Both the position numbers and the translations under genes were made by a program. A stretch of 64,000 nt of DNA from Welwitschia mirabilis (taxonomy: Eukaryota > Gnetophyta > Gnetopsida > Welwitschiales): positions 175,651,228 to 175,715,227 of the forward strand of contig JBOZIK010000001.1 of assembly GCA_051453625.1 (NCBI GenBank), in the 5' to 3' direction. The first letter of the stretch is position 1. The number at the start of each line of letters is the position of its first letter. Positions 24,408-36,379 of the stretch are shown piece by piece. The notes below the pieces were generated by a model that did no database searches, had not been told where the DNA came from, and saw nothing but the letters and a program-made list of their open reading frames with translations.

Positions 24408-24772
24408 NNNNNNNNNNNNNNNNNNNNNNNNNNNNNNNNNNNNNNNNNNNNNNNNNNNNNNNNNNNNNNNNNNNNNNNNNNNNNNNNNNNNNNNNNNNNN
24501 NNNNNNNNNNNNNNNNNNNNNNNNNNNNNNNNNNNNNNNNNNNNNNNNNNNNNNNNNNNNNNNNNNNNNNNNNNNNNNNNNNNNNNNNNNNNNNNNNNNN
24601 NNNNNNNNNNNNNNNNNNNNNNNNNNNNNNNNNNNNNNNNNNNNNNNNNNNNNNNNNNNNNNNNNNNNNNNNNNNNNNNNNNNNNNNNNNNNNNNNNNNN
24701 NNNNNNNNNNNNNNNNNNNNNNNNNNNNNNNNNNNNNNNNNNNNNNNNNNNNNNNNNNNNNNNNNNNNNNNN
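24408..24772. other. assembly gap, 365 N, in G1 internal region
   Basis: Run of N. If its size is roughly right it is too short to hold the roughly 4 kb of pol that an autonomous gypsy element needs. Confidence 0.98.
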
Positions 24773-24861
24773 TAGTATAATGATTTGGAGAGAGAGTACA
24801 AGCTATTTGAAAACATAAAATAAATGTATTATAGTAAAGAATTAAGCTTTTTTATTTAAGT

Positions 24862-24899
24862 TTTGAGGATGAAACTTTTTAAAAGATGGAGAAATATCA
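24862..24899 (+). other. G1 polypurine tract region
   Basis: TTTTGAGGATGAAACTTTTT and then AAAAGATGGAGAAATATCA, directly before the 3' LTR. Related gypsy elements end the same way, and a version occurs on the minus strand at 6166-6190. Confidence 0.6.
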
Positions 24900-27800
24900 T
24901 GTCTCAAATTTTTAAGAATCAATACTTAAGTTTAAACATTTTGATAAATAATTTAAAAGAGAATATAAAATTTTGTAAGACAAATATTTTATGTTAATAG
25001 CTAATAGTCTTAGAATTATTATTTTGTGCCTTTGCTTTATTCATTTAATTTCTTATTTTAGCAAATGCCGATGAATTATGGATTTGAAATTAAAATTATT
25101 TTGAATAAGGTTCTTCATAGTTATTTTTAAATATTATAGAAATTAATATCATATTATGGAAAATATTTTATTATTACTATTGATGTCTTATTTATTATTT
25201 GTTAATTATGGTAAGGATAAGTATTATTTATTATTTACCCGCTAGCCTAGAAAGATAAAGAAATTTCCACCACTTAACTATCCTTCTTTATGATGTTCTA
25301 TATTTATATTCTCATAACTCTTAACATTACACTAAATCTCAGTTATGAATATGACCCTCCTCCTCCTTTTCTCTTACTTTCATTTTTGGAGAACCATTTG
25401 CTATCAAATCTTAGAGCTTAGAAGCCTTAAAACCTTACAATCTTTATCAGATCTTGAGGTTCATTTAAAATGAGTATGGTTCTATGGTTTTTCATTTTAT
25501 TCTCATGTGGTTCTTAGCTTACATATTATTTCTTATATGGTTATATGGTATTTCATTTTATTCGCATATGGTTCTATGTTTTTTCATCTTATTCTTGTAT
25601 GATTCTATGATTTATTTTAATGTCCCGTATGATTTATGTACTTTCATCTATTTCTTGGATATTTTAAATGATTCTTATATATTTTACATGTCTCATGTAA
25701 ATATTTTTCTTATGCATAAAATATCTTCGCTATGTTTTCTTTACTATGTTTAAAACTTTACTAAGTGATTAAATCATGCATCTTTAGGGGCTAGGCCACT
25801 TTAAGAGCTCCTATTAGCCATAGGAGTGGCTGTTAGAGTGATCAGGATGATGATCCAACTAGTTGTGCATGACATTATGTATTGTAGCTTCATAAGATTA
25901 TGCCACATAAAGGATTCATATTGGCCATTTGAATGATCCCTTAGACAAATGAGTATTTGACACCCCTCTAATAGGGCATACTATTTATTATACATTCTTG
26001 GATTACTGAAACTTGAATATTGTACCTCAAGGATTGTATCTCATATGAGGTTTTGATCATTTGATATTCTTCTTTATTCCTTCTTATGCTTGAATATATT
26101 TTATCTAAAAACCTTGCCATGGACCATACTAGGAGATATGGAGGTGCAGTTATCATGCATGTTGTATAAGAAATATCTCAAGGAATGAGACAAAGAGGAG
26201 TTAATGATGAATGCTTTCTATATGTAATCATAGTCTAAAAACATTATGTATCATTGAGATTATGTAGGAGGTAATCCTTGTGATTTTGCATTTGAAATAT
26301 TATATATTTTATTTTTTATGTGATATCTTTATTATTCTTTAGGAATAGATATTAAAATTATATAAACAATTTTTCCTTACTCATAAGCGACTAGAATTGT
26401 ATGAATTATTTGAGAATTAAGAGATTGTTATGGAAAATTCCAATTGTAAGAAATATTCTTTAAGTATTGTTTTATTTTTATCAAATAGTAAATTTATTTA
26501 ATTATAGTATATTTTTCTTCTAAAGGATTTCATGAGAGATTAAGTAAACTTCAAATTACTACTAATATTCTGGTTTGTAGAGAATTTAGAAATGTTTATA
26601 AAGGATGATGTTCAAATTGACACTTAATTTCATAAGGTCTATCATGTAGGAATTCCTTTAACTACATTATAATAGTTGTATTAAGCCTTAGGTTAGTTAA
26701 GGAACTACTTAAAAGGATAAAGGGCCCACACAAGAGATGCTTATTAAAGCATAATTATTAAGATCATAATAACTATGCTTTAACATATTATTTAAAATTG
26801 CATTATGTAATGATAGATATTCAAACTACTGACCTCTTCCTTGCCACTACTCGATACTACCACTACACCAATAGCTAACTTTATTAAAAATTATCAGAAT
26901 GCCACTTACTTGTATCATGAATTGTAAAGGGCATTACCTATAACTATGCATCTCTCCTTGTCTTGAAATAAGCTCCTTTTATCTTTCCTTCCAATGTGGC
27001 TTATCTTTCTATATGCACAATGTTTCTATGATTCTCCTCATCCCTCTTCATAAAGTTTGAATCTTTATGCAATGATATTTATCTCTTTCATGATATCGAT
27101 CTATAGTTGACTTATGTTCTCATCCCCTTCCTAATAGTGAATGTTCATCTAATCTTCATCATTGCAGTTACTTTCTTCACCATTCTATATGTACTTTTAT
27201 ATTCTTTACCATTACAATGCCTATCACATTTGTTATCTTATTTGGCTAGCTTTCCACCCATGCTATGTCTCTCCTTAATGCTGTATATTCTCAGTTGTCT
27301 ATACTGCATCGCTATTTTAATGACCCCCTTCTTTCATGAATGATAATTGAGCTTGTATAGTATTGTAATAGTCTACTTCCATAGCATCATTTTCGTCTTT
27401 CTATAAACATTGAAGTCATTAATAGATCTAACTTAATCTTTCACTTTAGTAGCATAGCAATTTTGCATAGTATCCTCTTCAAACAATGCATCACAAATGA
27501 ATAATGCATTACTAATTCTTCAAATCTTTTTTTGATATAGTTTATTACATCCTCCATGTATCATTTAATATCAATTTTGCAAGAAACTTAAATTTTGGAA
27601 TGCCTATTAATTTCTTGCAACCTCTCCCTATATCCATCCATGCGATTCCTACCCAAAAATGGATTTCATCCATTTCAAGCATTCTACCTTAATAAAGATC
27701 TATTTTTACTTCCTATCACTAGTTAATTGCTCTCTTATGCATCCACCTAGCTCAAATGGCAATAACTAAGTTTAAGTCCCTTGCAATCATGCCGAAAAAT

Positions 27801-29015
27801 ACTCTGCACTCAAAGGATGAACATCATGCTAATAAAAGTTTAACTCCAATAGACATAGATTAAGATAATAATATATAAGATTATGATGTACCTACATTAA
27901 ATATCATTGAAAGAAGGACTTCATCATTTATGTGGTTGCTCCTATGGTATAATCCAATATAGCCTCTGAGGTTCATGTAAATGTAGGCTAAATGCCATTA
28001 TTTTGTGTTCACTAAAATTGTTTATCTTTTTCATGCACTAAAAATATATTGCACATATCCTTTTTGAAACATTTAATTTAACTACTTAAGAAAATGTCCA
28101 AATATAAAGGCATTCCATTAGAGCAAGTAAATTCATCTAAATATTTATCTTCCTTCTTCCTACTCGATGGCATTTTCCTTTCCATTTATTCATTCCCTTT
28201 TGCATAATAATTCTTCAAAAATAAATAAGCAAGTTAAAAACACTTAACATTATTGAAGCATGCTTTTATAATAATTTGACTCCTTGTCTTCTTCATTGGA
28301 AATGCACTTCATAGATAGAACAATACCTTTACTTTTCCCATCATTTGCATTCTTCTTATTTAAATAAATCTATCTACTGCACCTTAAATCCTACTTTTCA
28401 ATACCTTCTAGGCATTAATCTTTGATAACTACATTCTCTAATTAGAGTGATGATAATAATGTCACTAATCCTCATCAAAGTCAAAGCAAGATCACCATAG
28501 TTCTCTCTTCTTCCTCATTTGATTTTCCTATTAAGATGCATTTGATGATGTCTATAAAGAAAACATCCTTTTCCTTTTTTGCACATCACGTTTATGTGAT
28601 CCATTATGAAATGATTTCCTCTTGTGCATAGGATGCTCTTAAGAATTTTAGGATGCCCATCTATGTCTTATCAAGAACATTATTCATTGGAACAATGTCT
28701 TCTTAGCAGTGTGAATTTCTTTTATTAGTTCTTGTTTCCTCCTCCTATCTAATGCTTTCATATGTAGATGTCTATTTGTCATTGAATAATAGCAAATATC
28801 TTTCTCTATTTTTGCATGATGCTCTAACCTCTAGTTAATAGTCCTTCTTAGTGTCATTCAACTCTTCCTATGCATGCCTCTTAATCTTATGTCAAACAAG
28901 GTATTCAGAAATATTCATAGATGCAACATGATTACATAATGGTTTGTGAATAACTATAAAGATATGAGGTCTTGAGTTATGAACTTAGATAATAAACTAA
29001 AAATACACACACACA

Positions 29016-29057
<42 letters not shown>

Positions 29058-29483
29058 TATACACCTTTTACACATACATTTATATATGCATCCTTGGATA
29101 ATTATTGAGTATATTAGATTAATAAATACATCATATAATATAAATAATTATGAATACAAACTAGTCCTATGTATTATAATAAGCCTTAATAGTTAACGAG
29201 TATTTTTGTTGAGAGTGTTATGTAATTAAAATATCATGTACTCAACCATAATCATAAGATATTATGATGATAATATTATTATTTACGTTGTTTATTTTAA
29301 GGATGCTACATTTGGTATCATAGCACTGTTATATTTTTGGGGTTGTATAAAATCCATGCATTACATTTTGATATCAAGGCATCATGCTTGAAGATTATCA
29401 ACTATAAAATTTTCAGTTATTACATTTTAGTATCGGAGCATCAAGTTGAAGATTTTAAATCATAGAAATTTTAGGATTTTACA
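24900..29483 (+). repeat. G1 3' LTR
   Basis: A 4584-bp LTR beginning TGTCTCAAATTT and ending TTTTACA, immediately followed by the TGAAT target copy. It is collinear with 18439-23874: promoter region near 25350, 31-bp repeat remnants near 25470, (AC)n tract near 29005 and three primer-site-like motifs near the end. It lacks the roughly 150 bases present just left of the gap in the other LTR. No conserved reading frame is seen. Confidence 0.9.
29005..29055 (+). repeat. (AC)n microsatellite in G1 3' LTR
   Basis: About 25 AC units with one CCC interruption. It lies at the position homologous to the (AT)n tract at 23421-23448. Confidence 0.85.
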
Positions 29484-29488
29484 TGAAT
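29484..29488. other. G1 target site duplication, right copy (TGAAT)
   Basis: Follows the last bases of the 3' LTR directly and is identical to 18434-18438. Confidence 0.85.
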
Positions 29489-30754
29489 CTAAATAAGTCA
29501 TTTACCATTATTAAAAAAATATTTTTTTCCCCTAAACTATTGGTTTCAAAGGTTCCATTAAGTCCATGTGAATGAGTTCAAGTGGGATTGTTGTGGAAAC
29601 TAAGGTTTTACTCTTATGGGAGGTTGTAACCTATTTTCCTCTTTGGAATGCATTACATAACCCATATTTATCAGTATTGATTGTAGGAATTTATTTCATA
29701 ATTTTTTTAATGATGATTTTAAGATAATTATAGTTTACCTATCCTAATCATTGATGTCATAACCTTCTTCCTTTATATGAGAAAAATGATAAACACAAGA
29801 AGATTAATTAAGAGTATAAATATTATCTATTCTATTTACTTTAAGAAGAACTTAACTTGTTTTATCATGTATAACTTTACATTTTTTTTAATAAAAAAAC
29901 TTTATAACTTTTATTACAAATTTGACTAGTATTAAAACAATTATATTTAATACAATTTACATGTAAAACTTGATTAATTTTAAGCATGCAATTTTCACTG
30001 ATGCTTCTAATGCCTTCAATTTTAACTTTTCCATTATCATCAAAGATTACTTTGCATTCATTAAAGGCATCTAAGTGTTAAAATCTTAATTTTTTACCTA
30101 TAATGTATTAAGAATAACTATTGTTAAATTACCAATAAGTTCCATTTAATACCTTAAATGTTATTTAGATTATCAAGCTTGTCAAATTATCAGCCCTTAT
30201 CGACTTAGTCCTTTTATACTATTATGGTATATAATTTTTAGAAATAGATTGAAATGGAAAGGTGCTACTAGGATTTAAAAATAACATTATCTTTCTAAAT
30301 TGGTAGAATAATTTTGAGTTATTTAACTTTGCATATAAATAATAGGTAATCTTTGAAGTATAATTAATTTTTGATGTTACCTTTTTCGAATGATCAGGTG
30401 ATATCAAGGAGGTAAAACCAATATCTCTCTTATTGTGGACTAATTTTTGTATTTCAAAAATCTGGTCCAATTTACTAGAACTCTTAGAAAATTTATTTAC
30501 AAAATGGGATAAGATTTTTACCTCTTAATTCAACTTGGTATTCTCTATTTGCATCATGTTCTATTTAGTTTTCAACACTTCCTTTTCCCTATTTAGAATC
30601 TTCACTATTTTGTTTACTTCATTGATTTGATTTACTAGCTTTTCACATTCTAAGTAGAGTTCTTAGTAAGTGTCTTCTATTTATTGTTTACCTTATTTTA
30701 TAAGATTTAAGTCATCTAGTTCAACTCAGCACAAGATGTTTTTAAAGGAAGAAA
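29489..30754 (-). pseudogene. C1 gag end, protease and start of integrase
   Basis: Minus strand. A coiled-coil-like gag tail rich in E, K, L and N (about 30720-30500) leads to SKLDQIFEIQKLVHNKRDIG and FTSLI at about 30480-30400, a block seen before the protease in Sirevirus-type polyproteins. The protease region near 30130-30070 reads WxFNNSYS, then YIIGKKLRF. The expected catalytic Asp is Asn here and the Gly is lost. LHVNC and NTSQICNKSYKVF follow. The integrase starts near 29620-29540 with PLELIHMDLMEPLKPI. E2 cuts the piece at 30754 and G1 cuts it at 29489. Confidence 0.8.
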
Positions 30755-32021
30755 TATTATAGTGTGAATTATGCAATCCTTAGGTATTTTAGGTAAAACC
30801 TATAAGTCACAACACTTGTAGAAAATACACACTAGTATAGATGGAAGTTAACTTAAATTTTATATTTCATTGAAGGCACTAGGCTAGAAGTTAAAGAATT
30901 GATTTCCAAAATTATTTTTGATCTTTTCTATTTTAATAGATAAAAGTAAATAAATATGAAAATACAATGCAATGATAAATGAAGGTAAAATGCAAGAGAT
31001 GAAAATGGAAATGAGATGGATTCTATTTGGACTCTTATCTTCCTATCATAAGAATTATTTCTATATAACTTAGATTAACTAGGAAGACTTCTATTTATTA
31101 TTCCTAGCCAACATGAACTATAAGAATTTCCAAATACAATATGGATAATACAATATGAAATTAGAATGAACTAGCAATATAAATCTAAACTAATGAGATC
31201 AACCTTGACAAAGGTTGCTCTTATGATCTAAATAAATTATAGAACTATTACCAAACTATAATCAACTTAAACCATAATGAACATAAATAAAATTATAGTA
31301 AAAAGAGTAATTGAGTTGATTATAAAACTTTTACATCCATTTACAACAAGGTAGTAGCACTTCAATGGAGGATACTTAGCTCAATACCAAGGTAGACTTC
31401 TCTTTATAGGTATTGGATGGACCTATTATCCTTCAATATTCCATCATAAGAATGTCAAATATAAAATATTAAAAAGAAAGTAAAGAAAAGGAACGGTATT
31501 TATAATGTTACAATGAAGTTCTAGAAGCTTAACCCTAGAAGTCAGAGAAGAAACCCTAGTAGCCCATATGGTTGTATGACTCCATTACAAAGATAATTCT
31601 TTTCATTCATAGAAAATAGCTGTCCTCTGAAATATCATAAGGACAATCATTGAAATGTTACTCTATGTTAGAAGATGATCCATTAGCTTTAGGTATCATA
31701 GTCAACTTCATAAATTTCATCCATGTTAGCAGTGTTATCATCTTGCTTATCATAGAGATGATAGAGCGAATGATATTCTTATTTATCTTATAGCTCTAGG
31801 AGAAATAAATATTCAACATAGTATATACTTCCTTTAAAGTGTGCAGTACCAAAAAAATCCCAAGATGCATCCAAATATGCTAAGAAACTCATGTTTTAGT
31901 GATCATCCTATCAAATCTTCATAATCATAGAATTGAATCCAAACCTATATAAATGTCCTATAAAAGTACTTAAAATTCACCATCAAATTCTTATAAATTA
32001 GCACCATAACATAGCCTTATA
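30755..32021 (-). repeat. E2 3' LTR
   Basis: A 1267-bp LTR whose reverse complement aligns with the E1 LTRs (46318-47471 and 57341-58594) and whose direct sequence aligns with 63064-64000. It starts TATAAGGC at 32021 (minus strand) and ends near 30755, where D-type LTR sequence TGTTATGGTG reads TATTATAGTG. It contains the shared block ending in GGATTGCATAATT. Boundaries may be off by about 10 bases. Confidence 0.85.
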
Positions 32022-34049
32022 CTTAGCCTTGTCAATTCTTAACAAAGTGAGTAATCAACTATATTGTGAGTTAACTTAACTAAGATAACAACAACTAGAA
32101 AAATGTAATTTAAGTTCAATTTTATCATATAAGAATAGACATTAAAAACTAATTAACTAATACAAGGTAATCATAAGATTCCTACTTAAACACATCATGG
32201 TAAAATGAATAAATGTCATACACATACAAAAAGTCATAAAATATAATGATGATAGCTCAGAAAATAATAATGTATATGCATAATTTAATATGGTAATGCT
32301 AAAACTAATGTTAAAAAACATAAGTAGTGATATCTCAAAGAATGATGCATATAGATTCATTAATGTTTTCTACAAAGGATAAAGTATAAGAGTAAACATA
32401 ACATTTTTCCTTTTTATGATCTAAAACATAGCTATAGGAAGACTATATCAGCATGATACTATGGTTCTACTAGAAAAAGTTTATAAAATTTATTTAATTA
32501 ACATGAAATCATATCCAAATAACTCATCCTAGATATCTTATATGAATGCTAAAAAAGGTATCCTACCCCCTCACAGGTGAAGTAAGACATCTTGAATTGC
32601 ATAGAAAAAAAAGGATGATTTTCATCTTGGATGTCATGGGGATGACATACATGGAACAATAGTAAGTAAATGAGATGATCAGATAGAAAGGAAAAATCTA
32701 AAATAATGTAAAAGCAAGCAAGTAGTCAAAAAGTAATAAAAAGGGTAAAAAAAAAAAAGGTAAAAAGAAAAAAATTATCCTAAAAATCATGACCATGGTG
32801 AAAAAAAATTGATGGAAAAATGATGCTAAAAAGAAGAAAATTCACAATGTAAAAAAAAAGAAATTCTCAAAAGAACTCCTTAAAGATGCCCAAACTCAGT
32901 AAGCCTAAAAAAGTAAGAAATGAAACTCAAAACATATTACTATCACCTATCAAAAAGAGAAACAATAACCCTTATAGATAGAAGCAATAAGTAAAAGCAA
33001 TAAGAAATGAATAAATGAACAGATCCATAATAATTTTTTTAAAAAGTGTGGAAATAACTTTGAAAAAACTAATCAAAATAGCTAAAGAAAAACACAATGA
33101 AAATGGATAATTGGGAATAAAAAGAAGATTTTCTATAACCCTAAATTCTATCATAACAAATTCCCTTGATAAAAATCATAAAATTACTTAATGAAAAATG
33201 AATAAGAGTTTGTAAAAATTGATAAATTACCATTTGAATAGGAAATGATTATGACAATGTTAAGTATGTCTAATGTTACCAAACAATCAATGATAAGATA
33301 AAAAAATAAAAAAACATGAAGTTACTAGCTCATATATCAAAACAATACTAGAATCTAGAAAAGTAGAATGTTCATGTGAAAGTACTATATGCAAAAAGGA
33401 GTCTAGGAAATAAGCAATGCCTTTGATGATACTAGGGATACCATAGATCTCATAGCCTTAAAGTAAAATTTTATTCTGCCATGATGAGGAAGTACAACTA
33501 CTAATAGAGGAGTAAAGACCTATATAACATGGTTAACTAACCATCCAGTGGAGTTTTCAAGCTATCATATTACACTTCCAAAGCCTCCTCTTAGGAAAAT
33601 TTTCCTCAGTGTTCTTGTGGTAGGATATCAGGGTGACCATGTTTTTAGTTTAGATATAAAAAATCATGGTCTTTTTTTCTTTTTTTTTTTAAGTAATCTT
33701 TATATTACTATCTACTCATTAAGATAAACATGAAGTAATAAAATGAGAAATAAGTAAGAACATGTAAAAATAACAAATTACTAACACCATTGAAATAGAG
33801 CTAAAATAACTAAGACATATTCCTTCTAAAGGAAGTTCATAGATATATGAATGTCTTAAGATTAAGTGAATCCAATGTTATTATCTTAAAATTCCCAAGT
33901 AAAATATTACTAATCATGAGGACTTCATAAAGTAAACATAAGTTAAGTTAAACATAATTAAGTGATCACATGATGTCTAATGAAGAAATGAGTTAAAAAG
34001 AAATTTAAAAAATGGTAAGACAAAGATCCTCCTCATTAAGAAGGGATTC
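32022..34049 (-). other. E2 3' non-coding region
   Basis: Between the integrase end and the 3' LTR. It corresponds to 55251-57340 of E1, with blocks such as the GATGACATACATGGAAC segment near 32641 matching E1 near 56650. It is A-rich, with runs of A at 32747-32758 and 32800-32860. No coding remnant is seen. Long non-coding regions at this place are usual in Athila elements. Confidence 0.65.
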
Positions 34050-34624
34050 CAAGACAAGTGATTCTATCATATTCAAGGTTTTATTGATAGATAACTCATA
34101 AATTTTTAACCTTTGTTTATTAACTTTTTAAATTTCTCTAGTATTTAGATCAGAGATTTTAGCTAAGTCATTGGAATGTACTTTTTCTATAAGATAAGGA
34201 CCTAACTATTTAAAATTTAACTTATTATGTAAAAGGTGAACTCATGTATTGTATAAAAGGATAAGTTAACCAAGATTAAATTACGTATGAAGAATTTTTT
34301 ATGTCATGTTGAACTTAGCTTGAGCTTATAAATGAGTTAATAATGTATGGCATGAGTATTTTTTTCATCTAAATGATTAATTTAAGATAATCAAGTTATA
34401 AGATTTTCATCCAATTTTACAAGGTTAAGTTGATAACTAAATTAATAGAAGTTATAGCACACATCAACTGGAAGATACACAATTTTCCATACATAAGTTC
34501 ATATGGTGAGAAACCTAAAGAGTTATGCTAAGTAGTAGGATAAGTTTAAAGAACATCATTAAGTTTAAAGGATCTAGTTTTCTTATTCATAAAGACTAAT
34601 TTTTGGATCATCCTTTTAATTTCT
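34050..34624 (-). pseudogene. E2 integrase, C-terminal part
   Basis: Minus strand. It starts at the CACTA insertion site with the second half of a conserved integrase helix and continues with SPHHMNLCMEN-like and KLNFKxLGPYLIEKVHSN segments. It ends near KIYELSIDKTLNMIESL at about 34120-34070. It corresponds to 52545-53090 of E1. The joined reading across the insertion is in frame once one CTA copy is removed. Confidence 0.75.
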
Positions 34625-34627
34625 CTA
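34625..34627. other. CACTA target site duplication, left copy (CTA)
   Basis: CTA directly left of the terminal repeat. The same triplet follows the right end at 44942-44944. A 3-bp duplication is the rule for CACTA transposons, and deletion of one copy restores the E2 integrase frame. Confidence 0.8.
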
Positions 34628-34840
34628 CACCACTAGGAATATTAGCTTTTAAGGAATTTATTAAGATAAATGCCTTAAATATACAAATTTTTAAGGCATT
34701 TAATCTAATAAATGCCTTGCCTTAAATAAACCTTATGCTAAGTTATTTAAGATGTTTATTTACAAAAACGCCTTAAATAATAGATGTTTTTTAAGGTATT
34801 TACAACAAACACCTTAAAAGATATGTAAAAAATTTAAAAC
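34628..34840 (+). repeat. CACTA left terminal and subterminal repeats
   Basis: The terminal repeat is 34628-34654 (CACCA in place of CACTA, one transition). Inward, at least eight copies or near copies of AATGCCTTAAA or its complement occur in both orientations to about 34820. Clustered short motifs next to the ends are the transposase-binding regions of CACTA elements in general. This particular motif is read from the sequence here. Confidence 0.75.
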
Positions 34841-35695
34841 AAGTTCAAGTTCACATTTTATCTTCGTGCTTCACTTCACACATTTCATCTTTGTGCTTTA
34901 AGTAAGCATTAGGATTTGTCAAAAAAGCAAAATTCATGAAACTCCTCTTCAATAGTGATTGCTTGTTGAGGCTAGAAAAGACTAAAAAGATTAGATAAAT
35001 AAGAAATATTTCAAGACGTAGAGCAATCAATCACTCTCCTACTACAGTAATAATAAAGAGAAAATCGATCTTTTCATTTTAGAAATTTCTTCCTTTCTAT
35101 TTGATAAAAGATAAAGAGATGATTTGCAACTAGTTTTGGATCCATATATCTGAAATTACTGCTACTTTCTTATTGTAGTTTCAAATTTGATCTCTTATAA
35201 TATTTTTTCATTAAAAGTTCAATCATTCATCTCACAGATTTAATATCTTGTTTGATATGTTTCTTGAAAGATGACATCTCATGAAGAGTGAGAGATTATA
35301 TTTAGTTAAGTAAGGAATGCTATAGCTTTGGCTTGTAAATGGCTCTAGAAAGCATTCTTAGATTATAGATTGTAATAGATGCATTTTAGAATACAATCCA
35401 GAAGGGGTAGATTATACAATCCAATAAATAATCTTGAAATGTCTAATCCTCTTCTTTTTAAGGGAAAAAAAGGAATAAACATCTTTCTCTTAAGGCATTG
35501 ATTAAGAGGATTCATGAATATCTAGCTTAATGCAGAGGCTTATAAAGATTTCTTTGAGAAGCTTACATTTTTCATTGACCATGGTATTACATTTTGGTAA
35601 ACAGAGTGAGTCTGTAAGTCTATGAGCTATTCATTCATTTCTTAGAGTGTATTATTAATAGATGTCATTCATGTGGGATAATTCTATTATTGCAG
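34841..35695. other. CACTA internal sequence left of Aux/IAA exon
   Basis: AT-rich. No protein match was recognised. It could include intron or untranslated sequence captured with the Aux/IAA exon. The last bases, TTCTATTATTGCAG, look like a 3' splice site. There is also an isolated TTAAGGCATT motif near 35493. Confidence 0.35.
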
Positions 35696-35837
35696 GTAAG
35701 TGTGAAATCCATGTAGTTCCAAGAAGGGATGACCTAACTAAGAGTAAGTTGATGGAGCTGCTACATAACTTAGAGTATGTTCTTACTTATAAAGGTAAAG
35801 ATGAAGATTGGATGCTTATTAGAGACATGCCATAGGA
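35696..35837 (+). pseudogene. Aux/IAA exon fragment captured by the CACTA element
   Basis: Aux/IAA proteins are nuclear repressors of auxin response that bind ARF factors through a C-terminal PB1 domain. Codons from 35731 read DLTKSKLMELLHNLEYVLTY and then KGKDEDWMLIRDMP. This is the family's SKLxDLLH...EYVLTY...DWMLVGDVPW block, with the acidic PB1 cluster only partly kept. The conserved Trp after DMP is a TAG stop. The block is bounded by TGCAG at 35691-35695 and a GTAAGT donor at 35838, so it looks like one captured exon with its splice sites. The preceding and following Aux/IAA exons were not found. It lies wholly inside the CACTA element. Confidence 0.85.
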
Positions 35838-36379
35838 GTAAGTTTTCTCTCTATTTTATTAGCTTATATACATTAAAATGTAATAAGTAAAGGTAATTAT
35901 GGGTAATTATCCTTTCATTGACAAATTATGTTCTGACATATTTACACATACGTAAGATTACAAAAGTGTGTTTTATTGCCCATATTTAAAAGTATGAAAT
36001 TATTATAATTGATATGAATTATGGGCAATTAGCCTAATTACCCTCTTTTAAAATTATGAAATTATGTTATATAAAGGATTTTTTCATTTCTAATATTTAG
36101 ACCTCTTTAGCCCCTCATAGAAAGATTTCCTAAGCATTAGTTCTTCTTTTAGATACTCTTTCAAGGTATTTTCACGTCACCAGAAACTCTTGGAGAGTAG
36201 CCTTTGTGAAATTATGATTATTTTCATGTTAAACATGATCCACTCCTAGATTTTGATGGAATTTATAAGACATGAGAAGCCTCATCATATCCTTATGGAA
36301 AAAGTCCTAAAATATTCATACAAGTGGGTTTGGAATATTGATACATATCACCTATTACAAGATTGATGAAGTCAAGGGT
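35838..36379. other. CACTA internal sequence between the two gene fragments
   Basis: It begins with a splice-donor-like GTAAGTTT that would be the start of the Aux/IAA intron. No further Aux/IAA exon is visible. The minus strand at 36060-36360 may continue the decayed TBL fragment (for example HLYEYFRTFSI) but I could not confirm it. Confidence 0.35.

Larger units (their letters stand above)
18439..29483 (+). mobile_element. G1, gag-only Ty3/gypsy element with giant LTRs
   Basis: An 11-kb element made almost entirely of two LTRs (18439-23874 and 24900-29483). The internal region is only about 1 kb, including a 365-N gap. It holds a primer-binding site for initiator tRNA-Met, a short gag start, and a purine-rich tract with TTTTGAGGATGAAAC just before the 3' LTR, as in Tekay/Del-type chromoviruses. 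Protease, RT, RNase H and integrase are absent unless hidden in the gap. It is inserted in C1 with a 5-bp target duplication. By eye the LTRs differ at perhaps 15-20% of positions, so the insertion is old. Such elements are non-autonomous and resemble LARD-type derivatives. Confidence 0.85.
15641..30754 (-). mobile_element. C1, Sirevirus-like copia element split by nested insertions
   Basis: The host element of the nest. Its visible pieces, read on the minus strand from the 5' side, are 30754-29489 (end of gag, protease, start of integrase) and 18433-15641 (rest of integrase, RT, RNase H, 3' LTR). G1 separates the two pieces. The integrase reading resumes exactly across G1 when one copy of the duplicated pentamer is removed. 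The 5' side is cut at 30754 by the E2 element. The start of gag and the 5' LTR should therefore lie beyond the right window end, past E2. Confidence 0.8.

Noticed and set aside
32157-33154. Minus-strand frames rich in F, I, L and M that look like membrane proteins
   Set aside because: They lie in the A-rich 3' non-coding region of E2. The corresponding E1 region has no such frames, and hydrophobic composition follows from T-rich codons.
34631-34635. CACTA at 34631 as the left end of the DNA transposon
   Set aside because: It is a literal CACTA, but starting at 34628 gives an ungapped 21 of 27 match to the right end and an exact CTA target duplication that restores the E2 frame. Starting at 34631 gives neither.
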